Position numbers and translations under genes: made by a program
Shown here: positions 1 to 13,300 of the stretch, piece after piece
How the letters are laid out: every line of letters begins with the position of its first letter
Position numbering within the stretch: position 1 is the stretch's first letter
From: Sarcocystis neurona
Taxonomy: Eukaryota > Apicomplexa > Conoidasida > Eucoccidiorida > Sarcocystidae
Reading direction: 5' to 3'
DNA length: 64,000 bases
Assembly: GCA_000727475.1 (NCBI GenBank)
Contig: KL647291.1
Location: 3,393,434 to 3,457,433, forward strand
Notes under the pieces: model-generated
Told to the model about the DNA's origin: nothing
Database searches by the model: none
The model's input: the letters and a program-made list of their open reading frames with translations, nothing else

Positions 1-600
1 ATAGCCGCATATCTGCGTGGACTTACACACATATGAAAATATTGGCAGACGCGTACACAGATATGTACATAGGCACACATACACACATATATATATAGGG
101 AGAGAGAAAGTGAGAGAGAAAAAGGAAGAGGTACCCGTGTAGGTAAATGTGCGTATAGGCAGATTCGAAATTAGGGGAGTGTGTGTCTATTTCTGTGAAG
201 ACGCCTAAATATACACACAACCACGTATGTACAAGATTCCGACTATACCCGAGCGTACATATATATACTTATGGTGAAAGAAAGACGGAGACAGGGAGAG
301 ACAGAGAGCGACGGAGAGACAGAGGCGAGCATACATATGTATACGTGAGTATACGGACGCATATATTCAGAAATATATATATTTCTATACGTGTATACAT
401 GGAGTGAGAGTCCTGTATATGCGAGTATATGGGTATATGCATACATAAGTTCGTTTGAAGAGAGATTCAGACAGTAAGCGAAGTTGCCGCCTCTCTAGGT
501 ATGAATGTAGGATAGTTCACATACATATGCATATATGTCTGGAGAAGAACGGTGTCCTACACTTCTGCGCGAAACTAATAGGAAGACGAGAGAAAAAAGA
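1..600. repeat. AT/GT microsatellite-rich DNA at window start
   Basis: Mosaic of short TATATA, TACATA, CACATA and TGTATA stretches with interspersed GAGAGA blocks. Several short open frames exist on both strands, but they consist of Tyr/Ile/Cys/Val codons dictated by the dinucleotides. I see no gene here. Confidence 0.7.
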
Positions 601-3000
601 TTAGATGAATAGACAGGTGGACTGTCACTGTGCTGTATTCTTCGATACAGAAGGCCTTTTCCACGGAGGCATATCGCGGCTTCTGGGACTTGTGAAGAAA
701 AAGCAGCGGCACGCACGAGATAAACAACGGGGACGCAGATGCAGACGAGAGGTAATAAATGGGCTTGCGTGCTTCACTGCCGGAAGACGAGGAAGACGTT
801 GTGGCCTTTTTCAAACAAAAACGTCTGCCTGCCTGGAGGTTGTTCAGAAAGACAGGCGCACGACTTGCGAGGACGGAAAAGAAGAAGAAGAACGCTGCGG
901 CATTTTCAAGTGTGTGTGGGAGATGCACAGAGAAACAGACGCAAGACATCCGACGAGAAAACGAAGAGAAAGAAGGAGAATTTTCGCTTCGAAACGAAGA
1001 CGAAGAACGAACTGCCAGAGAGTTGTCTCAAGAAGAACGGCGTCTGCGGCGGTGGGGTACAGAAGGACGCAGCTACACTCCCAGAGAACTGCTTGGCAAA
1101 AAAACTTCTGCAGGGGAGGGAGACAGAAAGAAAGTAACAGTACCGGAGAGAGTTGTTTGGCCAAAGAAGGGACGACTGGCAAGAGACCGAGAAAAATATT
1201 GAAGGAGGAAGGGGGACACAGAGAAAGTGAGAGAAAAAGGGAGGGAGGAACGTTTTGTGGAGAAGACGCGATCTTCAGAAGACGCAGGAGAATTCAAAAA
1301 AGAAGGACGACTGCACAGCAGGAAGAGAAGAAGTATAAAAAGAAGACGAAAAAGAGGGACAAGTAGAATAAAGAGAAAAAGAGGGAGGAGAAGAGAAAGG
1401 AGAAGGAGAAGGAAAAGAAGAGGAAAACTTGCATACCGCAGGAATGAGACGTCGTCAGAAAAAAGAGGATGGACGAGTTGAAACAAAAGATACTGACCTA
1501 GGAGCGACGAAGTTGTGTGAGGGAAGACACTGCTGCAGAAACAAGAAAAAGGAAAGAAGTGATGTCGCTAAAAATGTCCTCACCTGAAGCGGCCTCGCAC
1601 ATTCATTTTCCTTCAAAAGCTGCTCTGTTGCGAGAGTATCGCCCGTCCGCGTCGCCTTGTCCACACACGCAAAGAACGCGGAAGCTTTCTCTTCACATCC
1701 TGCGCAGAGAAGCCGCAGAGAAAGCAGAGCCAGGAAGATAAGGCAGAGCATAAGAGAAAGTCACAAGCAGAGATTCCCGACAAGAAAGACGAGCGGGAAC
1801 GACTCAAGAAATTTATTTCAAGAAAAGCTGCAGAAAGAGAGTGCAGGGACAACCAGAGGTGAACAGAAGAAAACGGTGACGCGCACACAAGTCGAGAAAA
1901 GTAGTGCTTCTCAACAGGGGAAAGATAAGAAAAAAAGGTGAGTTAGCGACGCGAGAGAAAAAAAGGGGAGTTTTTCACAGGACTCGATGAAGAATCGGGA
2001 AACAAGTGGGAAGGGAGATCCTGCAAGAGCCGGAAAATCGAGCGACAAGCACAGAGAAGTTCAGACAAACACTCACACACACACGCAGAGACACATCCAC
2101 AGACAGCTCATCGAAGCACTTGTAAGAAGAAAGACTAAGAAGAAATGAAACAAAACAGAAAGGCAGAGAGATGTGTGTACGTGTATTTGACTGCTATTCA
2201 TATATACGGTGAGACACGTAGATCCTGCACTTAAAGAGAGAAAGGGAAACTCTCGCCTACGTCCATCCCTCAACAACCAGGAGAGCGCACACGCGTAGAG
2301 GAGAAACGGGACGACCACTCAGGTGTACGTACACCGCAACGACGAGGTGTATGCATACACCACCAGATGAATGAGAGATCGCGAACCACCAACAGCAAGC
2401 AAACGCAGACGGCGCAGAAACAAGCTGCAGTCCCACACGCTTGTCAAGGATACACTTGTTTACACTTCAAAAGGATAAGCTGGCGAAGGGCGAGGCGAGG
2501 CGTCAACACAGGACGGAGAAGGAGGACGCAGCTGTGCACGGCTGGGGTGTACGTACACCGCCGAAGGACAGCACATCCAGGGATTCTGCGCACCCCTACT
2601 CACAGGGGGAGCCCACGAGGGCATGCAGACAGCAAGTGAGGAAACTGCGGAACATCCGTGTGTCCGCAGACGAGAGCAAAAACCGAGACGTGGTACGGTG
2701 GAAGAATCGGGTGGTGTACGTACACCCGGAAGACGGACTTTACACGCAAAAAAGGGCGTCCTGCGCGAGCGGCACTGCACCAGCGAGACGCTGCATACGT
2801 ACACCAAGGAAACGGACGTACCTTTTCTCACGAGAGGAAAGTAGGGAGGAAACTGAAAAGAAGCAGCCGCTGGCGAAGAAGACGACGACGGAGAAGAAGA
2901 AGAAGAAGAGAGGGAAGGAGAAGAGGCTGACGCGGAAGAAGAAGACGTGGATCTAGCCGGCTGGAGAGTCGACATGACGATACAGCTGAAGGTCAAATTT
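600..3000. other. Purine-rich low-complexity stretch (plus strand)
   Basis: The plus strand is dominated by GAAGA, GAGAG and AGAAAG words, so all three plus frames stay open for a while and encode Lys/Arg/Glu-rich peptides. No start context, splice pattern or protein family was recognised. The minus strand is correspondingly pyrimidine-rich, as are many introns and UTRs in coccidia, so this could be transcribed noncoding sequence of a minus-strand gene whose exons I cannot see. A degenerate repeat with core CCNGAGAGTTGT recurs near 1014, 1081 and 1142. Confidence 0.5.
2322..2805. repeat. Cluster of GGTGTACGTACACC palindromes
   Basis: The 14-bp palindrome GGTGTACGTACACC occurs at 2322-2335, 2546-2559 and 2713-2726. 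A 16-bp palindrome GGTGTATGCATACACC occurs at 2346-2361, and a partial copy (GCATACGTACACC) at 2793-2805. The core resembles units of the minisatellite at 16402-16648. The sites could be protein-binding sites or remnants of a dispersed repeat; function is unknown. Confidence 0.7.
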
Positions 3001-3129
3001 GCACGTGGCTAGCCGAAGTGCATGCGCTGACGCAGCAGAGGCAAAGATCGCGCAGTGCGCAACACAACAGATAGCGTCCTGCACTTCCTCACGTCAGTAC
3101 GAACACATACATATATTTTCCTCCCATTG

Positions 3130-3640
3130 AAATATATATATATACATAGAAAGTCATCCACACGTGCCTTCTCTATCTTCAAAATGACTATACCTATATA
3201 CATATATATATATATATATGTACACGTGGAAAGTCACCTACCCACGCGTGCTCTATTTCTACTTCTCTACATACAGGTATATGAAAACCCACGCAGATAC
3301 GTACCCTCTGTTCGTCAATATTTATACGTGTATCAATAACGAATGCATATACATACACGTATTTAGTCATCTGTGCACATATGCCTATCCCTACATACAT
3401 GGATACATATGAAAATTCACGTGCATACGTGTCCTCTATTCGTCAATATATATACGTACGCATATATATATATATATATGTGGTCATCTACATCCGTGTG
3501 CTCTATTCCTACATATGAAAAGTCACCTACTGACGTTTCCTCTGTCCCTCAACACATATATACATATAGAATACATATATACATATATATATATATATGT
3601 AGGAAGTCACCTACGTACGTGTGTATACATGAGTTTAAAG
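3130..3640. repeat. Degenerate tandem repeat, AGTCACCTAC / TTCGTCAATA cores
   Basis: Diverged copies of a unit of roughly 65-110 bp. Recognisable cores are GAAAGTCATC/GAAAGTCACCTAC (about 3149, 3228, 3520, 3602), TGTCCTCTATTCGTCAATAT or similar (about 3307, 3428) and TATATACATATATATA spacers. The repeat gives rise to several Tyr/Ile-rich open frames, which I treat as artefacts. Confidence 0.6.
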
Positions 3641-3820
3641 AAAGGAGGCACTTACTTCCCCGCCGCATGCAGTCTGACACAGGAATCGAGAGGGACTGTC
3701 GTAGTGGTACATACGTCCACCCCACAGATGGCAGGCAGGGGCAGATATATGTCGAGAAAAATTTCAACGAAGGCTCAGGCATGTACATGCACAAACGGAA
3801 CAGAAAGATATACGCAGAAA

Positions 3821-3994
3821 GCCGCGGTTGTACGCAAACATTTGCAACATGTATATATAGGTGCGTCGATAGAGAGATACAGGTATGTAAGTATATGCGG
3901 AAAAAGTCGCGGTTGTACGCACACATTTGCATTACATATATATGTATATATAGGTGCGCCGATAGAGAGATATCCGTATATAAGTATATGCGTA
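3821..3994. repeat. 85-bp tandem duplication
   Basis: Two adjacent copies start GYCGCGGTTGTACGC at 3821 and 3906. They share the internal words TATATATAGGTGCG and CGATAGAGAGATA and the ending AAGTATATGCG, with a small insertion in the second copy. Confidence 0.75.
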
Positions 3995-4199
3995 TATATA
4001 TGTGTAAAGCACGTACCCAATGACGCCGGGTACAGTCATAGATGTGTAGACTGTTTTCTAGTTGCTAAGCACACAAACACAAACATATGGATAAAAATAT
4101 ATAGGTCTTTGTAGACGTGTAGATGCATATATACGTGGGGGAAAAAATTCATATGAAGACTCAGGCAGAGAGAAGGATATGTAGAAATAGACGAAAAAA

Positions 4200-4780
4200 T
4201 ACGCGCAAAAAATTATATACACAGCACTAGTTATATGCAGACATATATATACATACATATATACGGGTGCACGTGCAGGCAGGAACATATCTATCCATAT
4301 ATACACGTACACATATAGGTGAATATACAGGCCGGTAGAGATACACATTTATATCTCTATAGGCATATAAATATATATATATACATATGCGGGTGAATCT
4401 ATAGATGCACAGATATATACATATATACATGTATAGACATATATATATATATATGTGCAGACAGCTGTGTGCATATATACATATATATATATATATTTAT
4501 ATATACACATATATGTGTATATGCGTGTAGTTGAATACGCACGCAGAGATATATATATATGTTCATATTGAGACATATATATAGATGAATCTATAGGCAA
4601 ATAGATGTATACGTATATTCATATATATATACGTATATATATATTTATGTAGGTGAATCCGTAGGCAGAGCGGCACATATAGGCACATGTATATACAGGT
4701 GTATCTATACGCATATATATATATATGTACACGTAGGTGACTCTTAACGCAGATATGCGTATTGATACGTCTACATGTGA
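4200..4780. repeat. Dense TATATA/TATACA microsatellite block
   Basis: Almost continuous alternating T/A with occasional C or G (TATATACATATATACAGGTG types). It is the densest dinucleotide block in the window and contains nothing gene-like. Confidence 0.8.
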
Positions 4781-5428
4781 GCATAAAAGTAGGTGCGTCT
4801 ACAGGGAGGCGGACATACATGTATATAGGCGCGTATGCGTATATGTGAACCTTTACGCAGATATGCATATATATGGAGAAGTACTTGAAGGCGCGAAGGC
4901 CGTCATCCGTACGCGTGCAACACAACTTTTACGTGTGCAGTTTAAAAGGTAGCCGGGTATTTATGTAGATATACGTACGTTACGTGGGCAAAGATATGGA
5001 AAAGGATACTCCGCACACCCCAGACGACGCTATACATCTACACACGAATGTTATATTCTGTTCTAAACGACACGAACGCAAGCGTACATATACACATGTG
5101 TGTATTTATGTACATGTACCTACACGTCGGAGATATATACAACGGCTCAGGCATATATATATATATATATATATAGTAATGCAAGAGGAAAGCGACGCAC
5201 ACATATACACGTACATGTCTGTATGTGTACTTAAAAGAGGGAAGAAACACATACATACACATGTGTATGTATATATACATATACGTGGTTAGGCTCAGCA
5301 TTTTTGAAGTATCGCGGCTTTGGTGTGACGCCGCTGTTATCTGCGGACTGCTTTTGTTGCTCCACGTTAAGCTCCTGCTGCTGTCACTGCTGCTGCCTAC
5401 TTCTCCTTGCGTTTCTCGTCTCTCGCAG

Positions 5429-5755
5429 AAACGCCGCGGGCCACCAAGTTGACGTTGTTCGTGCCCAACGGAGAAAAGAAGAGTACCTTCACCTTCGCGT
5501 CTCTGCAGCCGAGGGCGGATGTGCAGCTGCAACAGGCTGAGACGACGGAACGCGGAGAAGGAGAAGAAGAAAAAGAAGAAAGGGACGAAGCGAGGGATAG
5601 TGCGAGAAGGACTGCAGAGCGGCGGGGATCACCTCGCAGAAGACGGAGCGGAGGGGGTTCACGGCGACGGGGGCGAGAATATGGGAGAAGGCGTTGGAGA
5701 AAGACGAAGACGGTCACGAAAATTAGGGAACTTACACACGACCTTTCCCCAGCAG
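5429..5755 (+). CDS. Candidate internal or terminal exon of an unrecognised plus-strand gene
   Basis: A strong acceptor (TTTCTCGTCTCTCGCAG) at 5412-5428 opens a frame that reads TPRATKLTLFVPNGEKK, then a Gln-containing segment, then an acidic Glu/Lys stretch and an Arg/Ser/Gly-rich tail. A possible donor follows at 5756 (GTGTCT), though other ends are possible. The peptide looks far more protein-like than the low-complexity frames nearby. I do not recognise the family and found no matching upstream exon, so the exon may belong to a gene lying mainly in the repeat-rich 0-5 kb. It lies about 1.6 kb upstream of the TBL2-type start codon on the same strand. Confidence 0.35.
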
Positions 5756-6839
5756 GTGTCTACTGTATCAGCTTCGTCCTGGCGAAGAACGGGGGCGGGA
5801 CAAAGATAAGACAGGAAGACAAGCTTTTTTGTGTCGCATCTCCGCCCGCAGCGAAAAAACGAGTCCTTCTCATGGAAACAAACGGACAACCGGGCTTGCC
5901 AAAGAGAAGTGTGCAACACCAATGATGCAGCAGTCCCCTTCAACAAACAAAGGTGGCGCTGGTTCACACAGAGAGGAACGTTACAGCCCTAGAGGGGACG
6001 TCTTCACTCTTTTACGCAGGAATGTGGCATAGTCGCGCACGAGCATTTAACAGACACATTGAAAAGAGCAGGCGCTGGTCAGAGAAACACACCGGTGGGT
6101 CAACTACAGCATACAAAACCATGCGAGGAAAAAGACAGAAGCGCGGAAATGGAAGAAGCTCCCTTAAGGGGATGCGAACTAAGGCAGTGAAAAGGGAAAA
6201 AAGGGAGGAGAGAGGGAGAGACTAAGAGAGAAAGTCGACGTTGAGTGTGTACGTGTGTGCATGCGTTTTTTGTTGCGTGGCAGTGTGCACGAGAGAAAAA
6301 GCAACTCGTCAGCGCCCAAAACACGAGGAAAGAGCCAATACGCCTTCCCTTTTACCATTCCGAAAACTTTCCTGCCGTTGAAAAGGCACAGAGATTCCGC
6401 AAACCGTCGAAAGCGAAAAGAAAATAGTTGTCTTCTTGTCGATGAGGACGTCTTTTGCTGGGGCCGTTTTCGTGTGGCTAGACATCCTACACTGGGCGCC
6501 ACGTCTCGATGTCCTTTGACCCTCGACCACATGTATATGTACACATATATGTACACATGTACGCATTTGTGAATTGCACACTTTGCTTTTTCCTGTCAAT
6601 GCTATTATCTATCTGCGTGCGTGTGTATTTCTGCGGTGGAGCCCACTTAAGTACATGGTACACAGAGTAAAGAGGACAACAGAAAGTACGGTTGTTAGTG
6701 CGAAGGCGGCGACAAGACATGACGGCACCGCAGTTTTTCTGCGGTCCATTTCCTTTTCACAAACGAAAACATTACGTGACATCCGCTACTGTGGAAGAAG
6801 CCCCTTTCTTCCTTTCGCATTTCCGTTCCGCCCCTGCAC
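5756..6839. other. Unassigned stretch upstream of the TBL2-type gene
   Basis: Mixed composition with short overlapping open frames on both strands, none with a recognisable protein or a convincing splice pair. It could hold the 3' end of the gene suggested by the exon at 5429 and distal regulatory sequence for the gene starting at 7326. Confidence 0.4.
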
Positions 6840-7325
6840 ACACGGCGTGACTCGTCCTCCGCACCTGTCGTCTCTCTCCCTTTCTTTCTTCGCTTCCCTC
6901 TCCCACGTCAGATTTCTGCGATTTCTCGAGTTCTTCTTCTTCTAGACCTGGCTTCTGTCGCTCCGCCTCTATGTCTTTATCCCTTGACAAGTTCGCGAGT
7001 ATTCCATTTCTTCCTTTCGACTTCCGCTACCTTCTCTCCGTTTCTTCCCTTTTTCCCTCTCCTCCTCTTTCTCTCTTTGTGTCTCTGTCTCCCACTGTCC
7101 TTTCTCCTCCCTCAACTTTCCCTCCTCATCTAAGTTCCTTCACGTTTCTTCCCGCGCCGCCTTGTAGTCTTTTTCCTCTGGCTCCCCGCCTTATCGTTCC
7201 TCCCCCTCCTCCCCGCTGCTCTTAACTTCCGCCACGCCCTCGTTTTGTGCACACCATTCGCCTGCCCACCACCTACTGCTCCGGCTCCCACTTCCCCTGC
7301 GATAGCAACTTTCTTTGGGGGCAAC
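6840..7325 (+). promoter_or_regulatory. Pyrimidine-rich leader upstream of the TBL2-type start codon
   Basis: The plus strand here is almost wholly C and T (CTTTCTTTC, TCTCTCCC, CCTCCCC words) up to the ATG at 7326. Such tracts are common in coccidian 5' UTRs and introns. I infer that it is transcribed leader and/or core promoter. No TATA-like box or defined transcription factor site can be assigned with confidence. Confidence 0.4.
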
Positions 7326-10300
7326 ATGGAGTGGCTTACTATTGCCGCTGCTGCAGTTTTTGGTGCTACAGTACTTTGTCTGCTGCTGCCTGCACTTCGC
7401 CAACGCCTGTTGCTGCTGTTGCTGCGCAGAACGACCAGCAAAAACAGCAGCAGCAGCAACATCGCTGCAGCCACAGCACCTGCCCGCCCAACTGCTGCGG
7501 TACGCGCACAGGTGGACGACTCTTACCTTGTCTTTCCCTGCTTGAAGAATATGCTCAACCTCGCCCGCTGCAGCTGCCCCTTGCCGTTTGTTGCTGGTGT
7601 TGCTGCCGTCCAGTTGCTGCTGCTCGGGTGGTGCGCCGCTGCCACGCGCTGCTCTTGCTGCTGCTTTTCCTGCAGGCAGTGGGTTCATCTGCGGCGGGCC
7701 TGCGGCAGCATGACTGCTGTGCTGCTGCTGCTGCTCCTGTGAGGCTGCACGGCTGCTTCGGCTGCGCTGCTGCTTGTGCCCCTGATGCTCCCGCTTCCTG
7801 CAGCAATTTCAACGTTCCGCTTTCCCCATGACCGTCCCACCTACGTAGTTGTTCAGCCCAGCCCGTGTCTACACCTGCTCTACGTATACATATATATACG
7901 TGTGTACGGGTCTGCGGTGCGCCAACATATGCACGTATCCATGTATGTACGTAAGCGTATATGCATGCCCACATCTAGATGTATGCATGCATAAAGCTGT
8001 GGATGTATAGGTCTATATATCAATATACGCCCACGTCTGAACAAAGAAGTTGCTGCATGAGCTCATACATATAGATAGAAGCTCCACACGGGTGTATATA
8101 TATAGTAGTATATGTCAAATACACATGTGCACACACGTCTGTATATACGTTTAGAGTTACAGGGGCATATTAAAACACACATTAACATGTGTATAAATAT
8201 ATAAAGTGAAAACATACATGTATATATAAGTGTATACATACGTAAAGAGTTCTATACATATCTGGCCATACATTAACATGTCCACATGAACATGTACAGA
8301 TAGTGCTGCACACGCGTTAACACATGATAAGAGTACATCTACACGTACCCACGAGTGTAGGTTAAATATATATGAATGCAATACATACGTATACCTATAC
8401 AGGTGTGTATATATCTGTATACACACTCGCATGTATATATATATATACACAAATGTATGTACACATACTAATTTAGATGAAATATACACGTATACTCTTT
8501 AGATATATGTATATATATATATATATACATCTGTAGTTGTGTACACATCTGTATACACACTCACATATATATGTATAACAACTATATGTACACATACTAC
8601 TGTAGACGAAATACACATGTATGCGCTGTTTACATCCATATATATGTGTACCTCTATAAGTGTGTACGCATCTGCCTACACACTCCCATACATATATATA
8701 CAACAAATGCATGTACACACACTAATCTACATGAAATACACATGTATGCATTTTATGTGTACATACTTGTAAAAGTGTGTACAGTTCTCCATACTTTCAC
8801 ATATATATATGTATGAGTGTGTTTTGTCTGCAGAGGGCTGCTGCTGGTGGGAAGGCTGCTGCTGCAGGAAAGGGAGTCAGCAGCAGCAGAAACGCTCTTC
8901 TTCGCCCAGGGACGACGGCGCGTCACAGAGGAGGAGGGGGAGGAGCAACAGCGGCGGGAAGTGCGTCTTCATCCTCTTCGTCCTCTTCTTCGGCAGGCCA
9001 CCCGCTGAAAATCGAGTCGCTCAAAGGAATTTCCAAGTTCTGCACGGCTGCTGCTGTCGCCCCTACTGGCCGTGCGTCTCTCGCTTCGTTTCAGGCTCAC
9101 AAACGAGCTGCAGTATAACCTCTTTCTACATACATATATTTATATGCATATATATGCCTATATGTGTGTGTGTCTACCTACATCACGCGTATATACATAT
9201 GTATACACGTGTATGTGCATATATAAGTTTATACGTCTGCGTGTGGATATACAGGTGTATATAGAGTTGTGTATATACGTGTACATACATATAAATATGT
9301 ATGCGAATGTGTAGGTATGTACACGTAATTATAAATATATACGTATGTGCGTATTAAAGGCGTTGATACATGTATATATATATATGAGCGTCTGTATCCC
9401 TGTTTACATGTGAATCAATATATATATGCAGATATGGACAGACAGATACATGTATATATATACATGTATATATTCGCAGGAAGAGAGCTCTTACTACCTG
9501 TCTCTATATAGACGTCTCTGCACTTGTATCTAGACATATATATATATATATGTGTACATGTACACAATGGAGTAAATGTATGTACATGATGACAGGCCAC
9601 TACATATGTATATATACACATGTGTACACATAGTTGGCGCGTGTGTATTACTACAGAATAGATATATATATATATATATACTGAACTAGGTGTATACACT
9701 TGCAGACAGGTGTGAATATATACATCTGCACCTTATGCGCTAATGACAACGTATTACTAAAGTCCTCATATATGTCTGTATGTACGGAACTCCATGTACG
9801 TGTATCTAGACAGGCGAGAATATATACATATGTATACGTATATGGAGAGTACATATATGTACTGCTAAAATTAATGCATGTATGTATATGTGTGTACAAT
9901 AATGAATGTGTGAAAATTGGGTTCGTTGATAGTGGGAAGGTCAGCGGTGGTCACAGGTCCCTGAAGCTGCTGGAACAGCCGTTGTGCAACGTCCTCGCTA
10001 CATATGAAGAACCCAGCCGGAAAGTACACTACAGCTATACACGCGTCTATACGCACGCATACAGATATACATGTACACGTATATATAGATATATGTTTGC
10101 GAGGATTTATTTGTGGATGTACTGCTGGGAGTGAGACTGGGTACGACTTATGTGTGAGTACGCATGTGCTGCTGCTAAGACAACGCGTTGTTCTCAGCCT
10201 TTGTCCATGCAGCTTCTATATATACACAACATATATGAGATATCTAGAGAAATACGTAGATATAGTAGATATAGATGTAGCTAGAAGTGTGCGTGCACGT

Positions 10301-13300
10301 TCACGTGTGTACCACTGCTTTCGTGTGTGGAAGAAAGGCTGCTGCATCTTCGGGTTTACGGCAGCTGCTTCAGCTGCTCCCGAGCGCATTTGACCTACTG
10401 CAGCTGCTGCTGCTCTTGCTGCTGTGGCTCTTTCTGCTGATCTTCCCCCCGTTGCTGCTACTAATTTTCTCCTTCTTCTTCGCCTCGCTACGGTTCCGGT
10501 TACATATATTCCCGCTCACCCTTCTGCTGGTCTTCCCTCGCGGTGGCGGTGCTCATCTTCTGTGCTGCAGCAGCTGCGACTTCTATTCTCTACTGTCTCT
10601 CTCTGTTGCTGCTGGTGCTGCTTCTCTCCCTCTCCCGCGGCGGCTGTTGCGGCTGCTGTTATCGCTGTGAAGCTGCGCCTCTCCTACACTGACACCACTT
10701 CTTCTCCTCTTGCTGCTGCTCTGCTGTTGGTCGTCGCTACGCGTGCTGCTGCTGTTCGTTATGCGTCTGCTGCTGACGTGTCTCTCTCTCTCCTGCCGCT
10801 GCCGGCGCCCTGCGGCTGCTGCTTTCTAAGCGCGACGCCGCTCTTCTTCCCGCGTCGTCCCTCTCCTGCCGCTACTGCTGGTGACGTTTGATTCGTGCTG
10901 CTGCCTCCTTTTCGTTTTTTCTTATTTCAAGGAGTTGCTGCAGCAGCGAGCAGCGACGCGACGGTGCATCTCTTCGACTTGGGCGGGGGCTTTGAAGAGC
11001 AGCAGCAGCAGCGACCCCACATCGTCAGCAGCATTATGGGAGGAGACACCTTCACCGCAATGGACTTCGTCTACGGAGCAGCAGGAGAAGCAACAGCAGC
11101 AGGAACAGCAGCTGCTGCTGCGCCCCCTCTTCTTCGCATTGCAGGAGCTCTCGGTAGGAAAAAAGCCCGTAGCCATGCGCTCAGCCAAGAGAAGCTGCAT
11201 GCGCTGTCTCTCTGTGTGTCTCTCTTTTCATGGCCTCATTTTCCTCCTCGTTTTCCTCGCTGTCTCTCTGCGTCATTTCCTCCTCCGTTTCTTCCTGTCT
11301 CTGTCTCCCCTGTGCATATCTTCGTCCTGCCTCTTCTCCCTTCTTTCTTTTCTTTTCGGATCTCTGCAGCGGTATTTTATCTCTATATATTTACTGCCAA
11401 CTTACCCGCAGCCTCCAAGCTTCCCCTTATATACACACACATCTGTGCATGTATAAATACACATTCGTATATATACGTGTATGTCTGTAGAGAGGAACTT
11501 TCTCAGGGACACTTCCGAACGTCTCTGCGCGCGTGGGTGTCTCAGCGTCTGTGTCTGCTTTTTTCACTGTTTGAAAGGGAGAGGACATATACACACGTGT
11601 CTACAATGGTCACTCCCCAATACATACATATATATATGAATGTACGTGTGCGTGCGTGTGAGTTTTGCTCGGGCGCGCACAATAATAAAAACTGCGTTTG
11701 TGAAGAGAAAGGGAGGAGAAAAGGACAGACGCCTGCTGGTGTCTTTGTTGAAAATTATCTAGACAAGTCACAGAGAAAGAATTGCTGTTGAGCGTTTTTC
11801 ATACGTACCGCCACCTTGTCGAAATATTCTGTCTTTGTGTGTGTGTATATGTCTGTAGAATACATGCAAGACGATAACGTGCGTCGTCTTCCTTGCGTCG
11901 GTAGATATCTGTTTATATATATATATATGCGTGTACGTGTATATGTGTCAACACTTTTTCGTCTCCCGAGTAGAAACGAAGATTTGTGCAGAGGACGTAG
12001 AAGTCAACACGTGCTGCCACCAGGTTTTCTATGAAGTAGCTCTTTGTATATATGCCCGTGCGTGAGGACGCATGTTTCTGTGGAGAACACATACGGTAAC
12101 ATACCTTCGTGCGTATGGTTGTTTATATTTATATATATATATAGTAAGATGCGTAGAGACGCGTGTTCTTCCGTAGTGTACATGTGTGTATGCGTAACAT
12201 ATGTGTACACCTGTTTACTTAGAGATATGTGTTGGCGTATGGACACGCATGCATCGCCACCGTCTCTGTTCTCCTTTTTCTCGGGCGTGCCACTTTTCCT
12301 CAAGAACACGTACAGAGACTCGTTATCTTGGAGCTGCGGAAGGTCGAGACGGGAAAAAGGAAATCCTTGTGCGAAGTAAGGCGCTCACAAATATTTCTCT
12401 CCATACGTCATGAAACCTTTAGACTTGCAAGTTCATTCTATATATATACAACGAGAGAGAGAGAGAATATATACATGTGTACATGTATGTATTAGAGAGA
12501 ATTTACACATATATACATATGGAGAGAGAGAGAGATAAAAGAGAGAATATACACATGTACACGTGTGTATAGGTATCTATTATATGGATATGTCTACACG
12601 TGTACTTTTATGTATTAGAAAGAATTTACACACACATACACATGTGTATGTAGAGAGAGAATATATACGTATGTACGTATGTAGGTGCATGTATTATTTG
12701 TATACGGTGGACTTTCGAGATCTTCAGGTCGAGGCAGAAGGAAAACCCATTTGCTTTCGTGTGTCTTTTTATACGCAGACAACGGTCTTCCTTACGCACT
12801 GCATGAATTTGTACACACACACGTATATTATGTATGTACGTGTCTCTCTCTATACATAAATTTAAGTATGTATGTGTTTTTACCTCTCTCTACACGTATG
12901 TGTGCATGTGCATATGTGTACATACGTGTCTGCTTTTCTCTCTTTCCGTATATATCTATACATGCTCATCTATATATGTCCGTATGTGTCTGTCTGACCT
13001 CTCTTTTTCTGTATACACATACGCATATCTTTATATGAGCGTGTCTCTCTCCTGATTTTCTCTCACTACACCTATATACACCTATATATATGAGGAAGAA
13101 TTGGTGTCTATGTTGTGTTTCAGTGTTTGCCTGCTGCACACGCATGTTGACTGCGTCTTCATATATACGTATAGAGAGACCCTCATTAGAAGATAAAGAG
13201 AGAGAAGAAGAAAGGGACAGAGGGAGAGAAATACGTGTCTTTCGCATATGTGCGTCTGCGTTTGACCCTTCACACGGCGCGTGCGTATCTACAAATTGCT

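Noticed and set aside
605..1366. 253-residue plus-strand open frame
   Set aside because: It is a product of GAAGA/AGAAG purine-rich DNA. All three plus frames are open and Lys/Arg/Glu-rich, with no domain and no splice partner.
3040..4430. Many Tyr/Ile/Cys/Val-rich frames of 60-216 residues
   Set aside because: They are translations of TATACA/TGTA microsatellites that occur on both strands and in several frames at once.
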